NCBI RefSeq assembly: GCF_945859685.1
Contig: NC_079149.1
Coordinates: forward strand, 6,545,118-6,609,117
DNA: 64,000 nucleotides
Source of the DNA: Eupeodes corollae
Taxonomy: Eukaryota > Arthropoda > Insecta > Diptera > Syrphidae
Direction: 5' to 3'
The translations under genes were made by a program, and so were the position numbers. Positions within the stretch are counted from its first letter, which is position 1. The number at the start of each line of letters is the position of its first letter. The notes under the pieces were generated by a model. The model was not told the DNA's origin. It made no database searches and worked only from the letters and a program-made list of their open reading frames with translations. Below are positions 1-12,560 of this stretch, piece after piece.

Positions 1-3000
1 CATGATTACAAGTACCAGTGGACAAGAAGGCCCGGACCTGATGGTAAACCTTTAAGCTTAAACTTTTAAATTTACACTTTAAACCATTTGTTTGCCTTTT
101 GTTAAGAATGCTCTGCCAAAACAAGTGAGGGTTTCCGATTGCATAAGACTGCTATCAAACACGCTGTGACAGTTCCAACAATAACGGAATGTGAACGATT
201 GTGCTCAAATCAAAATGGCTTCATCTGTCAAACATATAGCTATCGGTATGAATAGTATTTTATTAAATAAAAAAATTTTATTTTGTCGTCATTTGGAGCA
301 CTTACATAAATACTTTTTAATAGGTACACTCAAGCTGGTCGTGACAATTGTATGCTTTGTGATCGACCTGTAAATCATTTGGATTACTATGTTGATATTG
401 AACCAGATCGAGACTATGACATTTATTCGATGTCCGATGATTTAGATAGCTGTCGACATCCATCGAGGAGTGATACAACAGCATTGTCAGATCCTAGAAA
501 CGCACGTAAGTAGATTTTTACTTTATTTCAACCAGTCAATAGGCCAGTTTATATTTTGAGGATCTTTGTTAATTATCTGTCAGTTTCTTGACTTCATACT
601 TCTTCTATCAATGTCAAAAATGCGAAATTTATATGTACATACTGTTTTTGACACTACAACATTATTTCAATCAACCTTATACACAAAAAATTACTTTAAA
701 CGCAAGTTCAATTTAGTTTTTTTCAGCAAATCCAAATATTTCAGCTAAAAATTATTGATTTTGACGTTTTTCAGTCAACATTTGACACTTTTTGATTACT
801 TAAAATCCTAAATTGATTTTTTTTTCAGAATGTTTCTTCCGAGCAATTGATGCAACTCGTTTCTTCAAATCAATAGTTCGTGATTCACTCACCGTTCGCT
901 CAATCGGTGAATGTGAACTTGAATGCATAAAATCTGTCAAATTTACTTGTCGTGCTTTCGCATTTCGATATGGTCCTCGAGGGCATAGTGGTGTCATAGA
1001 CAACTGTCAACTTAGTGATTGGCCTGTTCGTGACATGGATAAGCAACGTCATCTGATACTTGATCCCAGTTTTGATGTTTTCGAACGAGCAAGCTATGGA
1101 CATGGCTGTGAAATTCAGCCGATTGTTGATGAAAAGCACAAGAAATGTAAACAAACAAACCTTTAACTTTTTCTTTAAGGCATTTGAAACAATAATGTTT
1201 AAAATTGTGTATTTATAACCATTGAATTTTCTTCAGCAGTATGTTACCTTGGTTATGGATCACCAGCGAAACTTCTTTCAACCGCCATTAAGAAGATAAT
1301 ATCAGTTGCATCAGAAGTTGAGTGCAAAAAAGAATGTATTCGCTATCGAGAGAATACTTCATTCAAATGCTACTCCTTTAGTTTTGGGTAAGTTCATACG
1401 TTAAAAAATTTAAAAATATGTTTTCTTTCATATACACACTTTTTGAAATAGCTCTCAAGCAACAACATTCAATTGTGAAATGTCAGATTTAGATCAAACC
1501 GAGCTCAAACTAAACATTCATTACACTCACACTCCGGATCGAGATTATTGGCTATTTGCATGGAATCCATTCGATTGGACGTGTCGGGATAAAGTAAATA
1601 CAATCGGTGGAACTCGAGTTAATAATGATCGACGAATGGATATTTTCCGAGAACCGGGTAAAATAAAAGTTCTCAGATGTTGCACATAAAAAAAAATGTA
1701 CATTTGTAAAATTTTGAAAAGAAAAACACAAATCTATTATGCATCCTTAGCATCATCCTGTACGTAATGTTATTTTGGGATATAAGGCAAATTTTTAAAC
1801 TGTTTCTGTTTTGTACCTTTAGAATATAGTTATTTTTGTACTTAGTTTATTCAAGAACACATTTTTTTAATTTGACATCACTAGAATTCTCTGAGACTCA
1901 ATTAAGTGCTGCCAAACACATTTGTTTTGTTTTAAGCTCACCATGATCACCGATACATTTGCAATCAATATTTATATAGGAAACTTCATTTCTTCCTTCA
2001 TAAATCAGTTTCTTTAAAAAAATTGTCATGGGATTGTTCTGAATTTAAAAAAATCAACCTGTGGTGAAAAACAATTATACTCACCACGTTTCCAAGGGAA
2101 ATTTTTGAAAGTGAGCTTTAATGACATTGTAATGACAGAATCATTATGGTTTATGATTTCCCATTTACACATTTAATGATTTTTTGAAGGAAGTGTATGA
2201 AATAAAAAAATAAAATATAAAAGAACCGATAGTAATAGGTCCGTTCAATAGCAATGGAATTTCATTTTTTGACATTTGAATACTGAAGATCTCTAATTTC
2301 AATTTGGCAGCACTGAATTAAGTCTTTTTTTATTTTTAAGAATATAATTTAAGAAAAAAGTATAAACGGAAATGTAACAATTGTAAATATTAAGGAAAAT
2401 AATTCTCAGAATAATGATGTACATAAACATTCACTTCTTCTATTTTCTATGCATTCAAAAACAAAGCCCTACAGACCGGATAATTATTTTGGGCTCACTG
2501 TAGTACTTTTAAATAGTTAAAATATGCCTTGAACTAAACATTCGTTTGTAAAATCTTTTTTTAACAATCATACCAAAAAAAGGTGATGTTGCTTGGCGCC
2601 ATTACACTGTATCCGGTAAGCCCTGTCGTGTAAGCAGCCCTTGTGAAAAAAACTTAGTCACCGGTTTTTATTCCTGTGAAATTGAAACTGGTGAAATTGG
2701 ATCTTGGGACTATTGCTGCAAGGCTGACCACCCCTGTGGATACTCTCAGGGGTTCGATTACCCTTGGTAGGAATTTTGAATCGATTTTTGTTTGGTTATG
2801 TTTATTTTTTGTTCTCTTTCTATAATCTAAGGTGTTTTGTTGGTGATGAACCAGATCAATGGAGAAAGTGCAGTGATAGATATTATCCTGGCAATAAGAC
2901 AACATCAATTATTCACACTCATTCAGGCATCACACTATCACCGCACAAAGACAAAAAGAAATCGAACACATCGTTTCAACGTCCGCCACGTCCTGGAGGA

Positions 3001-3123
3001 CTGCAAAGTTTAAGTGATTTCACTGCCGCCCGATTATGGCCTGTCACATATCTATACAGTGAAGGACCACCAAATGCCACGGAATTTAGTAATTTCGTTG
3101 ACTGTAATAAAGAATCTTGCTAG
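1..3123 (+). CDS. Secreted PAN/apple-domain protein (multi-exon, 5' end outside window)
   Basis: Eight exons are supported by GT/AG borders and kept phase: 1-43, 107-245, 324-505, 829-1146, 1237 (or 1240)-1387, 1452-1657, 2583-2766 and 2832-3123, ending in TAG. The protein has at least three successive PAN/apple-type modules, recognised from paired Cys signatures such as 'ECERLCSNQNGFICQTYSY' (exon 2), 'ECELECIKSVKFTCRAFAF' (exon 4) and 'ECKKECIRYRENTSFKCYSF' (exon 5). A Cys-dense C-terminal domain follows (exons 7-8, with CC, CGY and WCF), then a basic linker and a short C-terminal tail. PAN modules mediate extracellular protein or glycan binding, so secretion or apical matrix is likely. The signal peptide would lie upstream of the window. 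No ZP domain is visible. The intron 1658-2582 is the longest. I do not recognise the specific orthologue. Confidence 0.8.
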
Positions 3124-5079
3124 GAATTACGATGATATTTTCCTTATATAAGTGATATAAAATGTTTAATATTAATTTAGATTTAAAATAATGAAAGACA
3201 TCATAAATGTGGAAAAAAACAACACAAAATTGTTCGTTCATAAATTTTTGTAATAAATCATAAAATTAAGAGACATTTTTTACCATATGTAATAAAAATA
3301 AATCACATAAAAGATAGGACCTGTATTTAACATTTACCAATGAAGGGAAACTAAAATTTTAGATTTAAATATAATAATTTACCTTTGTATACTTTTAAGA
3401 AAACCTTATTTTATATGACTCATGATAAGCCGATACAATGGAAATAAACTTCAGTTAAATGTTATTCGATATACGACCATTTCTTGTGTTCAGTTAAAAA
3501 ATGCAAGGAATATTCTTGCTTATTCACCGGACAGTAATTTTTTCGTATTAAGGAATATTACAACAAATTAAACCAATCTAAGGAAATTTATTTTGCAAAG
3601 TTTGTTCAAATTTAAAAATGTCAAAAATTATGAATGGCCGCTAAATTAGTGTCAAGTTGACAGTTGAAACAAATAATGGACAGGTTCAACCAATATAAGG
3701 GACTTCATTTGCAGTCAACTTCATTCTTTGAACGTTAATTTTGACCCAATACAACTAGTTAGTTTTTCAAGAGTCATGAATTTCAAATTCAGGACTTTAC
3801 ATCGCGAATCTCTACTTAAAAGTTCATAGTACAAAAAGTACGATCAAAATTACTGCCTTCAAAACATTCTTTAGGCAAGCTACAAGTCCACCACAATTTG
3901 TATTTTATATTGTAAAGAAATATTAGTTATTTCTTTTCCAAATTGACAAGGAAGCCTTTTACAGAAAGCATTAAATAAAGTTGTGCAGAAAATAAATAAA
4001 TCATAGAGTAATAAAGTTCAGCTTTTAATTGAATAAAAAAAAATTATCAACTGTCATTTTGACATAAATTGACTTGACTTTATAGTTAGGGAGATTTTTT
4101 TTGACTTACTTTCCAGTCAACTTTCCAATTTAGTTGTCTTAATTGGAAGGCAATTGTTTGGCAGCCGGCCAATCAGATGCTAGAAACTTGCCTTACTTTC
4201 AAGTCCATTATGTCGTCTGAACCTCCCCAATGTATCGTTCTCGAAAACGTCAAAAGGTTGCCAATATTTGGACATCACATAATATTTCTTTCATTAAAAT
4301 ATGAAATCTTTTTTTTTGGACAAAATCAATTTATCAAAAGCGTTTTTACATTACTTGTCTTTGTATTCAACTTGATTTTCTTAATATAGAGTTCTGCTGT
4401 AAATGACGTTATCCCACATAATAAAAAAAACACAATTTGCAAAAAGAAAAAAAAAAAACAGTGGAATCCGCGTTCCGATGCAAATGGCGTGCAACATTTC
4501 AAATTTCAAAGAATAAAATCTTACGACAGTTGTACCTTTTTTCCGTACCCAGGCCTAAGCCCGTAACAAAAATGGAATGTTTTTATATTTTATTAGCGTG
4601 TTCAAGAGTTTGACAGCTGTCGTTTTCTATTTGGTTTTGACATTATTAGAACCTGGCAGATAGTTTTATGGCATTTGTGTTTAAAATATGCGTTCCGGCA
4701 TATGTCCGCCGCAGCTATACATAAGTTACATAGTCCATTTAATCAGTCCAAATTTACCAATAAATCTGGCCGTATGGTGGCAATGGTGGCTTGAATATTG
4801 ACTTCCAATGGTTTTAAAGTAGCTGATTTGTCGGCGTTATCAAATGACTTATAACATATTCCCATGAAAAGTAATCGAAAGGCGATGAGTTGCACGAAGT
4901 AGATTGGTAATTTAACAGAGGATCAATTTTGGAAATAAAGTTGATTTGGAAGTTGATGATGATGCCGCCAGCCAGCGTGTAGGTCCATTTTAAAGGATAA
5001 GATGGTGATTCTTTTTAATGATTTGAACAAACAATGTTAAATGGACGAAGTGCGTTAGGAACTTCAGCAAAAGATTTAA
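3124..5079. other. Intergenic AT-rich DNA
   Basis: No open frame above about 70 codons and no recognisable coding similarity. Several AATAAA-type signals just after 3123 could end the PAN gene transcript. Confidence 0.6.
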
Positions 5080-5442
5080 GGCCTGGTCAAACACGTAATG
5101 TTTGACGTGGTTTGGCGGGGCGCACCGCTGTCGTCCACGTTCTAATACGCCAAACATAATGTTTGTAGACAGCAAAAAATAATTCAGCATTCGAATACAA
5201 AAATTTCCTTTTTACTTTTAAAACAGCACAATTAAGGTAGCAGTTGACATTCAACAAATAAATTTGTTTATTATTTCCTTCCTGTTTTGACGTTTGGCAA
5301 ATACGTTCTACAAAACTTCAATTTCCCCGCTGGCATTGATCGCTTTCTATTTTAACAACATCATACAATTCTATAGAAGACAGGGACGCTACCTGCAAAA
5401 TTGTTTCCCATTCCACCAGACTGCGCTATGTTTGAACAGGCC
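5080..5442. mobile_element. PIF/Harbinger-like MITE, 363 bp
   Basis: The left end reads GGCCTGGTCAAACA and the right end is its inverted near-copy (TGTTTGAACAGGCC), one mismatch in 14. The flanks are TTAA on both sides (5076-5079 and 5443-5446), which fits a TTA/TAA target duplication. There is no coding capacity. The family assignment rests on the TIR and the target site only. Confidence 0.6.
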
Positions 5443-6067
5443 TTAATTTGTTTAAAGTATATTTCCACAATTTCAAAGTGTAATTCTTTCGGTAAATTCA
5501 AAACTGTCAAACTTGACGTGAGATTCTCAACTGTCAAACCATAGAAAACAATCGCTCTTCATTTAGCTAAAATAAAATCTTTTTATTTAAAAACACACCT
5601 CAATTTTACATTTTGTTGGATATTCTTTTTGACTAGAAACAGCAAATTAAACAAAATTATTATAACGACTTCTTCATAATAATAACAAATGGCGTCTTTC
5701 CTTCATCCGATTTCAACCGAAGCAACTGCCACCTATGTGCCAAGTTTTTACAACAAACTCAACTCCATGCTTATCTATGGAAACAGCTGATTTCTTGTTT
5801 TCATCTGTCAGACATCAACAAAAACAAATTTGCATCGTAAAACCATTCAACCAAAAACTTTCACCAGAAACCCGAGAAGAGAATTGAGAAGGAACAAAAA
5901 CAATTCTTTCATTTTTTAAAAACTAAAATAATTACCAATTAATTGAAAATCTCTTTAACATCTTCTTCATCAAGTGTTTTTGACAAAAACCTTCAATAAT
6001 TATCTCAAAAAGCGGAAACACCTGCTACGAGGAAGTTCAAGGCTTAATTTCTTGACTTTTTTGTGAT
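5443..6067. other. Upstream region of the SPATA20-like gene
   Basis: Non-coding and AT-rich. It holds the presumed promoter and 5' UTR of the gene starting at 6068. No clear TATA box is seen. Confidence 0.4.
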
Positions 6068-8630
6068 ATGTTGCAAAATATCTATCGAACGAGCAATCGC
6101 CTAATATCGATAAATTCACGTTCGTATAGTGCCGTGTCCTTAATCAAGAGCCCAAACTTATATAATCTTGTGAGGTGAGTGATGTTGCAATGTAGATATC
6201 TAGAAGTTAGGCTTGAGATTGATGTTATTCGTTATTCCGAAGGTCACCCTCACGCTCACATTGTCTGCCCCAAACATTGATTGTTAAACGAACGATGGCA
6301 GCCAGTCTCCCAGAACATACGAATCGTTTAAGTCAGGAGAAGTCGCCCTATCTTCTGCAACATGCCCACAACCCGGTCGATTGGTATCCGTGGGGTGACG
6401 AAGCCATACAACGGGCCAAAAATGAGAACAAGCTGATTTTTCTCTCGGTCGGCTACTCTACATGTCATTGGTGTCATGTTATGGAACATGAGTCGTTTGA
6501 GAGCGCCGAGGTGGCCAAAATAATGAATGAAAACTTCATTAACATAAAAGTCGACCGAGAAGAGCGTCCGGACATTGACAAAATCTATATGAACTTTGTG
6601 GTGATGATGAATGGCAGCGGTGGTTGGCCGATGTCGGTCTGGTTGACCCCGGATCTAGCTCCAATCACAGCCGGAACATATTTCCCACCAAAGTCCAGGT
6701 GGGGAATGCCTGGCTTTACAACAATTCTCGAGACCATAGCCGCCAAATGGAAGACCGATCAGAAGGAATTGGCGGCAACTGGAATCAAGGTCATCGAAGG
6801 CATCCGCAGCGCTTTGACCAAGAAGTCGAGTGATGCGTGCTTTGAGCCTGGAAGTGCCGAGGCGAAACTACACGAGGCCGTGCGAATCTTCAAATACAAG
6901 TTCGACAGCCAGTTTGGGGGTTTCGGTGATCATCCAAAATTCCCCGAAGTTTCCCGATTGAACTTCCTCTTCCATGCTTATATTGTGAGCAAAGATGAGG
7001 ACATTCTCGATATGGCTACGACATCTCTAAGGAAAATCGGTAACGGTGGCATCCACGACCATGTATTCGGCGGATTCGCACGGTACTCGGTCGATCGCAA
7101 GTGGCATGTTCCTCACTTTGAGAAGATGCTCTACGACCAGGGACAGCTTATGTCGTCGTATTCGAATGCCTTCAAACTCACAAAGGATGTCGAGTTTCTC
7201 GACTTTGCCGATGGCATCTTTCGGTATATCATGAAAGACTTGCGACACCCATCGGGTGGTTTCTTCTCGGGAGAAGATGCCGATTCTCTGCCAACAGCTG
7301 GCGACAAAGTCAAAATTGAGGGAGCTTTCTACGCATGGACTTGGTCAGAGATTCGTGATGCAATTGCCGAGAATGGGGACAAATATTCTCTTCCGGAAGA
7401 CGAGGTTTGCAAGATATATTGCCATCATTACGACGTTCGTAAGGATGGTAACGTTGAGCCATCGAGTGATCCCCATGGTCATTTGTTGGCAAAGAACATT
7501 CTCATTGTGAGGAAGTCCCAAGCTGAGACTTGTGAAAAATTCCAAATATCGTCTCACCAACTAAAAGAGATTCTAAAGACAACAAATGAGATTCTACACG
7601 AAATCAGAGACAAACGCCCACGTCCTCATTTGGACACCAAGATCATAACATCTTGGAATGGTCTAATTCTGTCGGGCTTGTCCAAACTGTCCAATTGTAG
7701 GAGTGAAAAACGAGAGGAGTACATGAAGGCTGCGGGGGAATTATATAAATTCGCTAGGAACTCGCTCTTTGACAAGGACAGGAAGGTCCTTCTCCGATCG
7801 TGCTACGGAGATGGCTCTGAATTGGCTGAAATTTTGTAAGGACAATTATTACATTTCACTTGGTAAATTTTCTTATTGACTTTTCTGTTCTTTTAGATCA
7901 CAGCGAATTGATGGATTCCTTGATGACTACGCCTTTCTCATCAAAGGCCTCCTGGACTACTATAAGGCATCCTTAAATTCAGAAGTCCTAGACTGGGCTA
8001 AGGAGTTGCAAGACATTCAAGATTCTCTCTTCTGGGATAAAAAAGATGGAGCATATTTCTACTCACAGGCGCATTCGCCCAATGTCGTTGTGAGGCTAAA
8101 GGAAGGTTAATCCATCCCTCCTAACCCGAAGCCCATCTAAACAAAACCTAATACTCGATTTCTTTTCAGATAGCGACGGGGCAGAACCCTGTGGCAACAG
8201 TGTATCGGCATCTAATCTCATTCTTCTGTCGTATTACTTTGACGAGGAAAATTATCGACAAAAGGCAAATAAACTTTTCGATTACTTCGCCTCTACCGAC
8301 CCCTTCGGATATGTCCTTCCCAAGATGATGTCAGGTTTGCTGCTCAATGAATTGGGTCTCGATTTGGTTGCAGTTGTTGGTCCCGATACGGAAATAACTA
8401 AGCAATTTGTTGAGGTCTTGCAACGATTCTATATTCCCGGAATGATTATTGTCCATGTTGACCCAGAGAACCCGACAGCGAGCAGTCAGAGGGCACAGGA
8501 TAAATATAAAATGGTCAATGGAAAGCCTACGGTATATATATGTCATGATAAGGTCTGTCGAATGCCTGTAACCGATCCCAAAAAACTCGAAGACAATTTG
8601 AAGGAAAATTATTTGACGAAGCAACTGTAA
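6068..8630 (+). CDS. SPATA20 homologue, mitochondrial thioredoxin-domain protein (DUF255 / six-hairpin glycosidase-like)
   Basis: Four exons: 6068-6174, 6243-7835, 7897-8105 and 8170-8630. They total 2370 nt and 789 residues, against about 786 for human SPATA20. Exon 1 is short: its 36 residues are rich in Arg, Ser and Asn with almost no acid ([12 protein letters not shown]...), as in a mitochondrial transit peptide. It splices in phase through a 68-nt intron into the main frame. The N-terminal thioredoxin-like domain carries CHWC at residues 110-113, followed by 'HVMEHESFE'. The remainder matches the alpha/alpha-toroid part of the family, ending with the [17 protein letters not shown] exon 4. 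The biochemical role in animals is poorly defined; a redox-linked function is inferred from the CxxC motif. An internal ATG at 6295 would give a cytosolic form. The polyadenylation region follows from about 8650. Confidence 0.92.
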
Positions 8631-9126
8631 ATGATGAAAACGAACTATTTAATTGTGTTTTTATTCGATTGTTTTAATTTTATAATTGTTAATCTGTTGA
8701 CTTGGTAATTAAATAATAATAAAAAAAAAGTTTTACCTCATAAGAAAAAATATATCCAAGTCCTTCTTACTTAGACTTTTTGAACTTGAATGAAACTATT
8801 GAACTTTCGACGGATGTGATAAAACTTAAAATTCTTCTTCACAGCTTTTTATATTCCTTTCTAGAGAAAGTTTGTCCATCGGATGTGTAACTACAACTGC
8901 AGCGTATGATAAATTCATTATAAATTCCGACCTTTACAGCATTGTCCGATGGGGAATTTGTAACCCTTTAGAATCAAATAGTTCTGCTGTTAAAACTTAA
9001 TCAACCGCAAAATGTCACCATGCGTTAGCGGCATTTTGTTCGATAGAACTTTAACATTACTTTTTGCATTTCGTTGTTTTGTCGATAATTTTACAACAAT
9101 ATTTTGGTCGAACTAACAAGCTTCAC
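8631..9126. other. 3' flank, nothing coding
   Basis: AT-rich sequence with AATAAA-like signals near 8710. No gene seen. Confidence 0.5.
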
Positions 9127-9159
9127 TCAATTTTTCGAAGAATTCCTGTTAAAATACAC

Positions 9160-9470
9160 CAGAGAATTATTTTTCCTGGTAAAAATTATACCGGGAATAA
9201 ACCCAGTATTCTGGTAGAATTTACGAGGAATATTTGTTTTCCCTGGTAACATTTTCACCAGTATTCCTGGTAAAAATATACCAGTATTCTCGTAGAATAT
9301 CCCAGGAATATTTTTTTTCCTGATAAAAATGTACCAGAATTCTCGTAGAATATACCAGGAATATTTTTTTCCTGGTAAAATGTACCAGATTTCTGGTAGA
9401 ATATACCAGGAAAATATTTTTTTACAATTCACCAGAACTTTAGTAGATTATACCAGGTCATCAGTTGGCA
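9160..9470. repeat. Minisatellite of about 53 bp units built from CCTGGTA/TACCAGG
   Basis: Five to six diverged units recur at about 51-53 bp (for example CCAGGAATA at 9302 and 9355). Each unit contains both CCTGGTAAAA and its inverse TACCAG, so units can fold on themselves. The open frame on the minus strand across it is a by-product of the repeat. Confidence 0.75.
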
Positions 9471-9689
9471 GCATTAAAAAAAATAGAAAATCATAGTAAT
9501 CATGCGAAATTCGCAGCGTTCATGAAGTATGGCAATTTATGAGTTCATTTTTTTTTCTTTGAGGTATAGAACTTTAAGTTAGCTATACTATTTTAACAAG
9601 CGGCCATTTTGTCAGTTGCCAAGACATTTAGTCACCAAATGTTGGAAATCATCTGAAATCAGAAAGAAATCAATAAAAAAATCTAGTAT

Positions 9690-11409
9690 GGTTTACACGT
9701 GAACTATCTACGCTACGAGATGAAAAAAAAAACAAAGCATGGCTAAAACTTCGTAGGAATCCTATTACAGAAAATTGCATTGCATTTAGAAAATGCTTTG
9801 CTATAATTCGTAGCATTCGCACAACATGCCTTCCGACCAAACAGAGGTGTACAAAGCCTATTACACAATTATTAAAGGATAAGCTAGCTGATAACTTATC
9901 TATGCGGAACCATAGTGTTGTTATGTCAGTTGATCTTGAAAAGGCTTTTGACAGAGTGATATTTATCCCGGCTATTATAGACAACTTCATTCATGGGGTG
10001 ACCCAAAAAGTATCCTGAAAACTATAACTTCATTTATGACAAATAGTACTTTTCAGGTAAATGTTGACTGTTACATGTCTTCTATTAATCAACTCGAGAA
10101 TGGTGTCCCACAGGGTTCACCACCTTCTGTAATTATATACAACGCCTATATCGATGCAGATAGTATCTATACTCTAGCATCTGGAGACCCAAATCATTTC
10201 AAACCGGGATTAATATCACTTTTGGAAGCAACCGACTCAGCAACCCATCAATGGGCACAAGAAAGAGGACCTTCTGTTCCACCAAATAAGATCGAAGCTA
10301 TTCACATTTGCAGAAAAAGAAAGTGCTCCTGTTCACCGCTTTTCCTGCGAAATACTTCAATTCCACTTAAAAGAGAAATCAGGATACTCGGCATACTTTT
10401 TTCTGGAAATTTGAAATGGACTTCTCAAATAAAAAAAAACAACGAATCAACTTAAACTACGCAGCAATGCCCTCAAAATGATCTGCTCCAAACGAAAAGG
10501 CCCCCATAAAGAAACCGCCATCTAACTAGCTAAGACCATAGTAGATGGTTCTCTTCAACATGGTTTGACCACTTTCATGTGGCCTACAAAGAAAAATGTA
10601 GAAACTATTAATGCTGCCATCAATCAATGCTTCCGAATGGCAACGGGTGCGCTCAAAACAGCACGTCAAAGAAAAGCTGGTTATCTACCATTTGAACTCT
10701 TTGCTAAGAAAAGATATATTTCACTTACATGCAAGGCCCTGGGTAATCCCTTGCACCCATTACACAAGGCTACGAAGAAATCGCTTAGCATAGAAAAGCC
10801 TCACAAGGGTACCATCTCTGCAATAAATAAGATAACGTCCCTTTTATCAGAACCAGGGTTACCTCTTCCTTTTTCCCTCACAACAAGAGATGAGGTAGTT
10901 CAGATTCCTCCTCCACCTTGGAAACAAAATTTCGATCGATAATCGACACTTCCTTAGCAAGTCATAATAAAAAAAACAATACATCAACAATTAAAAGGAC
11001 TTCATAGTCAGATGATCGCTGATAAAAAAGAAGATCGTGGAAAAAAATCATTTTTACTGACAACCCCAGCATACTAAACGGCCTTAAAAGTGGTTTCAAT
11101 AAATTCCAGTCCTTAGAAAACGTGAGAAGTCCCTTATACTCTTCCAAAGATACTTCCTCGGCTTGGATACCTGGACATGAAGGCATCAAGGGCAACCAAG
11201 ATGCTGACACCGCAGCTAAGGAAACATTCCACTTACCATTAACAATTGAAGTACCAGAATCATTGCGTTTAATTACAAAAATTTTAGCAACATACTTAGA
11301 AAAAGAGGCAGCCACTTTATGGGAAAGAAGTCAAACTTTCTTGCGAATGTACGAAAATCACCACAAGCGCACTCCCTACAGTAAAAACCTTACAAGAGAA
11401 AACTGGGGG
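9690..11409 (+). pseudogene. Decayed I/Jockey-type LINE (reverse transcriptase and RNase H), 5' part
   Basis: Successive frames give an endonuclease/RT linker (about 9690-9810), an RT segment 'SVDLEKAFDRV' (about 9930), the RT motif 'NGVPQGSP' (about 10100), a thumb-like 'ILGILFSGNLKW' (about 10390) and an RNase H segment 'WIPGHEGIKGNQDADTAAKE' (about 11160). Frameshifts, stops and internal deletions separate them, including loss of the endonuclease and of the RT FADD box. RNase H after RT points to the I clade among insect LINEs. A 1-kb inverted-repeat element interrupts it at 11410, and the frame resumes at 12415. Confidence 0.8.
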
Positions 11410-12414
11410 GTCATTCCGTAAAACGATAATCGTTCGACGATATCGTTTCGACGATAGTCTCACTTCACGTAAGACGATAATCGTCAAAGTGATATCGTCC
11501 AAACGATAGCGTTTGCACGATAGCTAAGTAGGTATCGTCTGCTATTAATTTCCATTGACAACTAAGCAAATTGAAGCAAAAAAGTTTCGGTGTAGTTTAG
11601 TTTTGTTACAAAATGAAAATAAAAAAATTAAAAAAAAATACAATGAATTCAGTTACGCATTTTTTATATACAAAACATTAGTAATCTCTCTTAATTGTTG
11701 TTAAATAAATAAAACACTTGTAGTTTTGGAATTGCAAAAGAGGACTTTATAATGATATTATAAACAATAAATTTACCAGACGGTTGTCGTTCTACATACA
11801 TAATGTACATATATACATTCAATATTCAAATTTGTTGTAACTATTAAAACTTTGGGGCGTAGGAACATTGGTATATTCGACAGGCAACAATTTTTGTATC
11901 GCTCTTGCACAAAGCACTAATCCAAATTAGTTTTGGAAACATTAAATATTTTTGAAGCCAAGTTATGTTCCCTGTGGATAAAATGAAGTCTTCACTTCCT
12001 TCCCTTTGACCAAATTGGGTTTATTATTGCAGATTGCAGCTGATTTACAAAAATATAAAGCATTGAACAAACATTTTCACATTATTGTTTTATCTTCGGC
12101 AGCAACAAATGAAAACACAAAAAGTGACAATAACAACAAACATCACAAAATAATTGGTATGTTTATTAACAATACGTTTTTTGCAAATTTTCAAAATTTC
12201 CCATAGAGAAAAACCAAGTTTAATAACATTTTCAAGTTATTGAACAAGCTTATCTTTCGTTGAGTTCATTTTGACATTTTGAATATACTCAACGAACTCA
12301 TACTGAAAACGATTGAACGAGACGATAGTGATAAAGTTACGTGAAGCAAATTATTGACGATATCGTTAATGATAATCGTTTTGACGATTATCGTTTTGAA
12401 AATTACGGAATGAC
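11410..12414. mobile_element. Non-autonomous inverted-repeat element with ACGATAATCGT palindromes (1005 bp)
   Basis: Both ends start GTCATTCCGTAA in inverted orientation. Sub-terminal regions on both sides are packed with short palindromes, ACGATAATCGT and ACGATATCGT, plus a shared CACGTAA/TTACGTG block. It interrupts the LINE, whose sequence resumes immediately after 12414, so it is an insertion. No ORF of note lies inside. No convincing target duplication is visible, so the superfamily is undetermined. Confidence 0.75.
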
Positions 12415-12560
12415 TACCCTGCATTAAATTACTCCGTATGAGGCTGGGAAAAACACTTTTCACCAGTAGGCATTAGAAGGCAGGAGAAATGCAATTTTTG
12501 TAAAGTTGAATTGTAAGATTGCATCGTCTAATTACTGTTGAAGTTTATTATACTCTTTAC
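12415..12560 (+). pseudogene. 3' remnant of the split LINE
   Basis: The frame encodes 'LRMRLGKTLFTSRH' and then a short Cys motif 'CNFCKVEL', typical of the region after RNase H in I-type LINEs. It continues the 9690-11409 pseudogene across the insertion. Confidence 0.6.

Noticed and set aside
6277..7839. SPATA20 start at TTG 6277
   Set aside because: No ATG there; the frame continues from a spliced upstream exon, and the intron boundary at 7835 cuts the 3' end.
9127..9432. Minus-strand ORF of 101 codons
   Set aside because: It is the translation of the CCTGGTA minisatellite.
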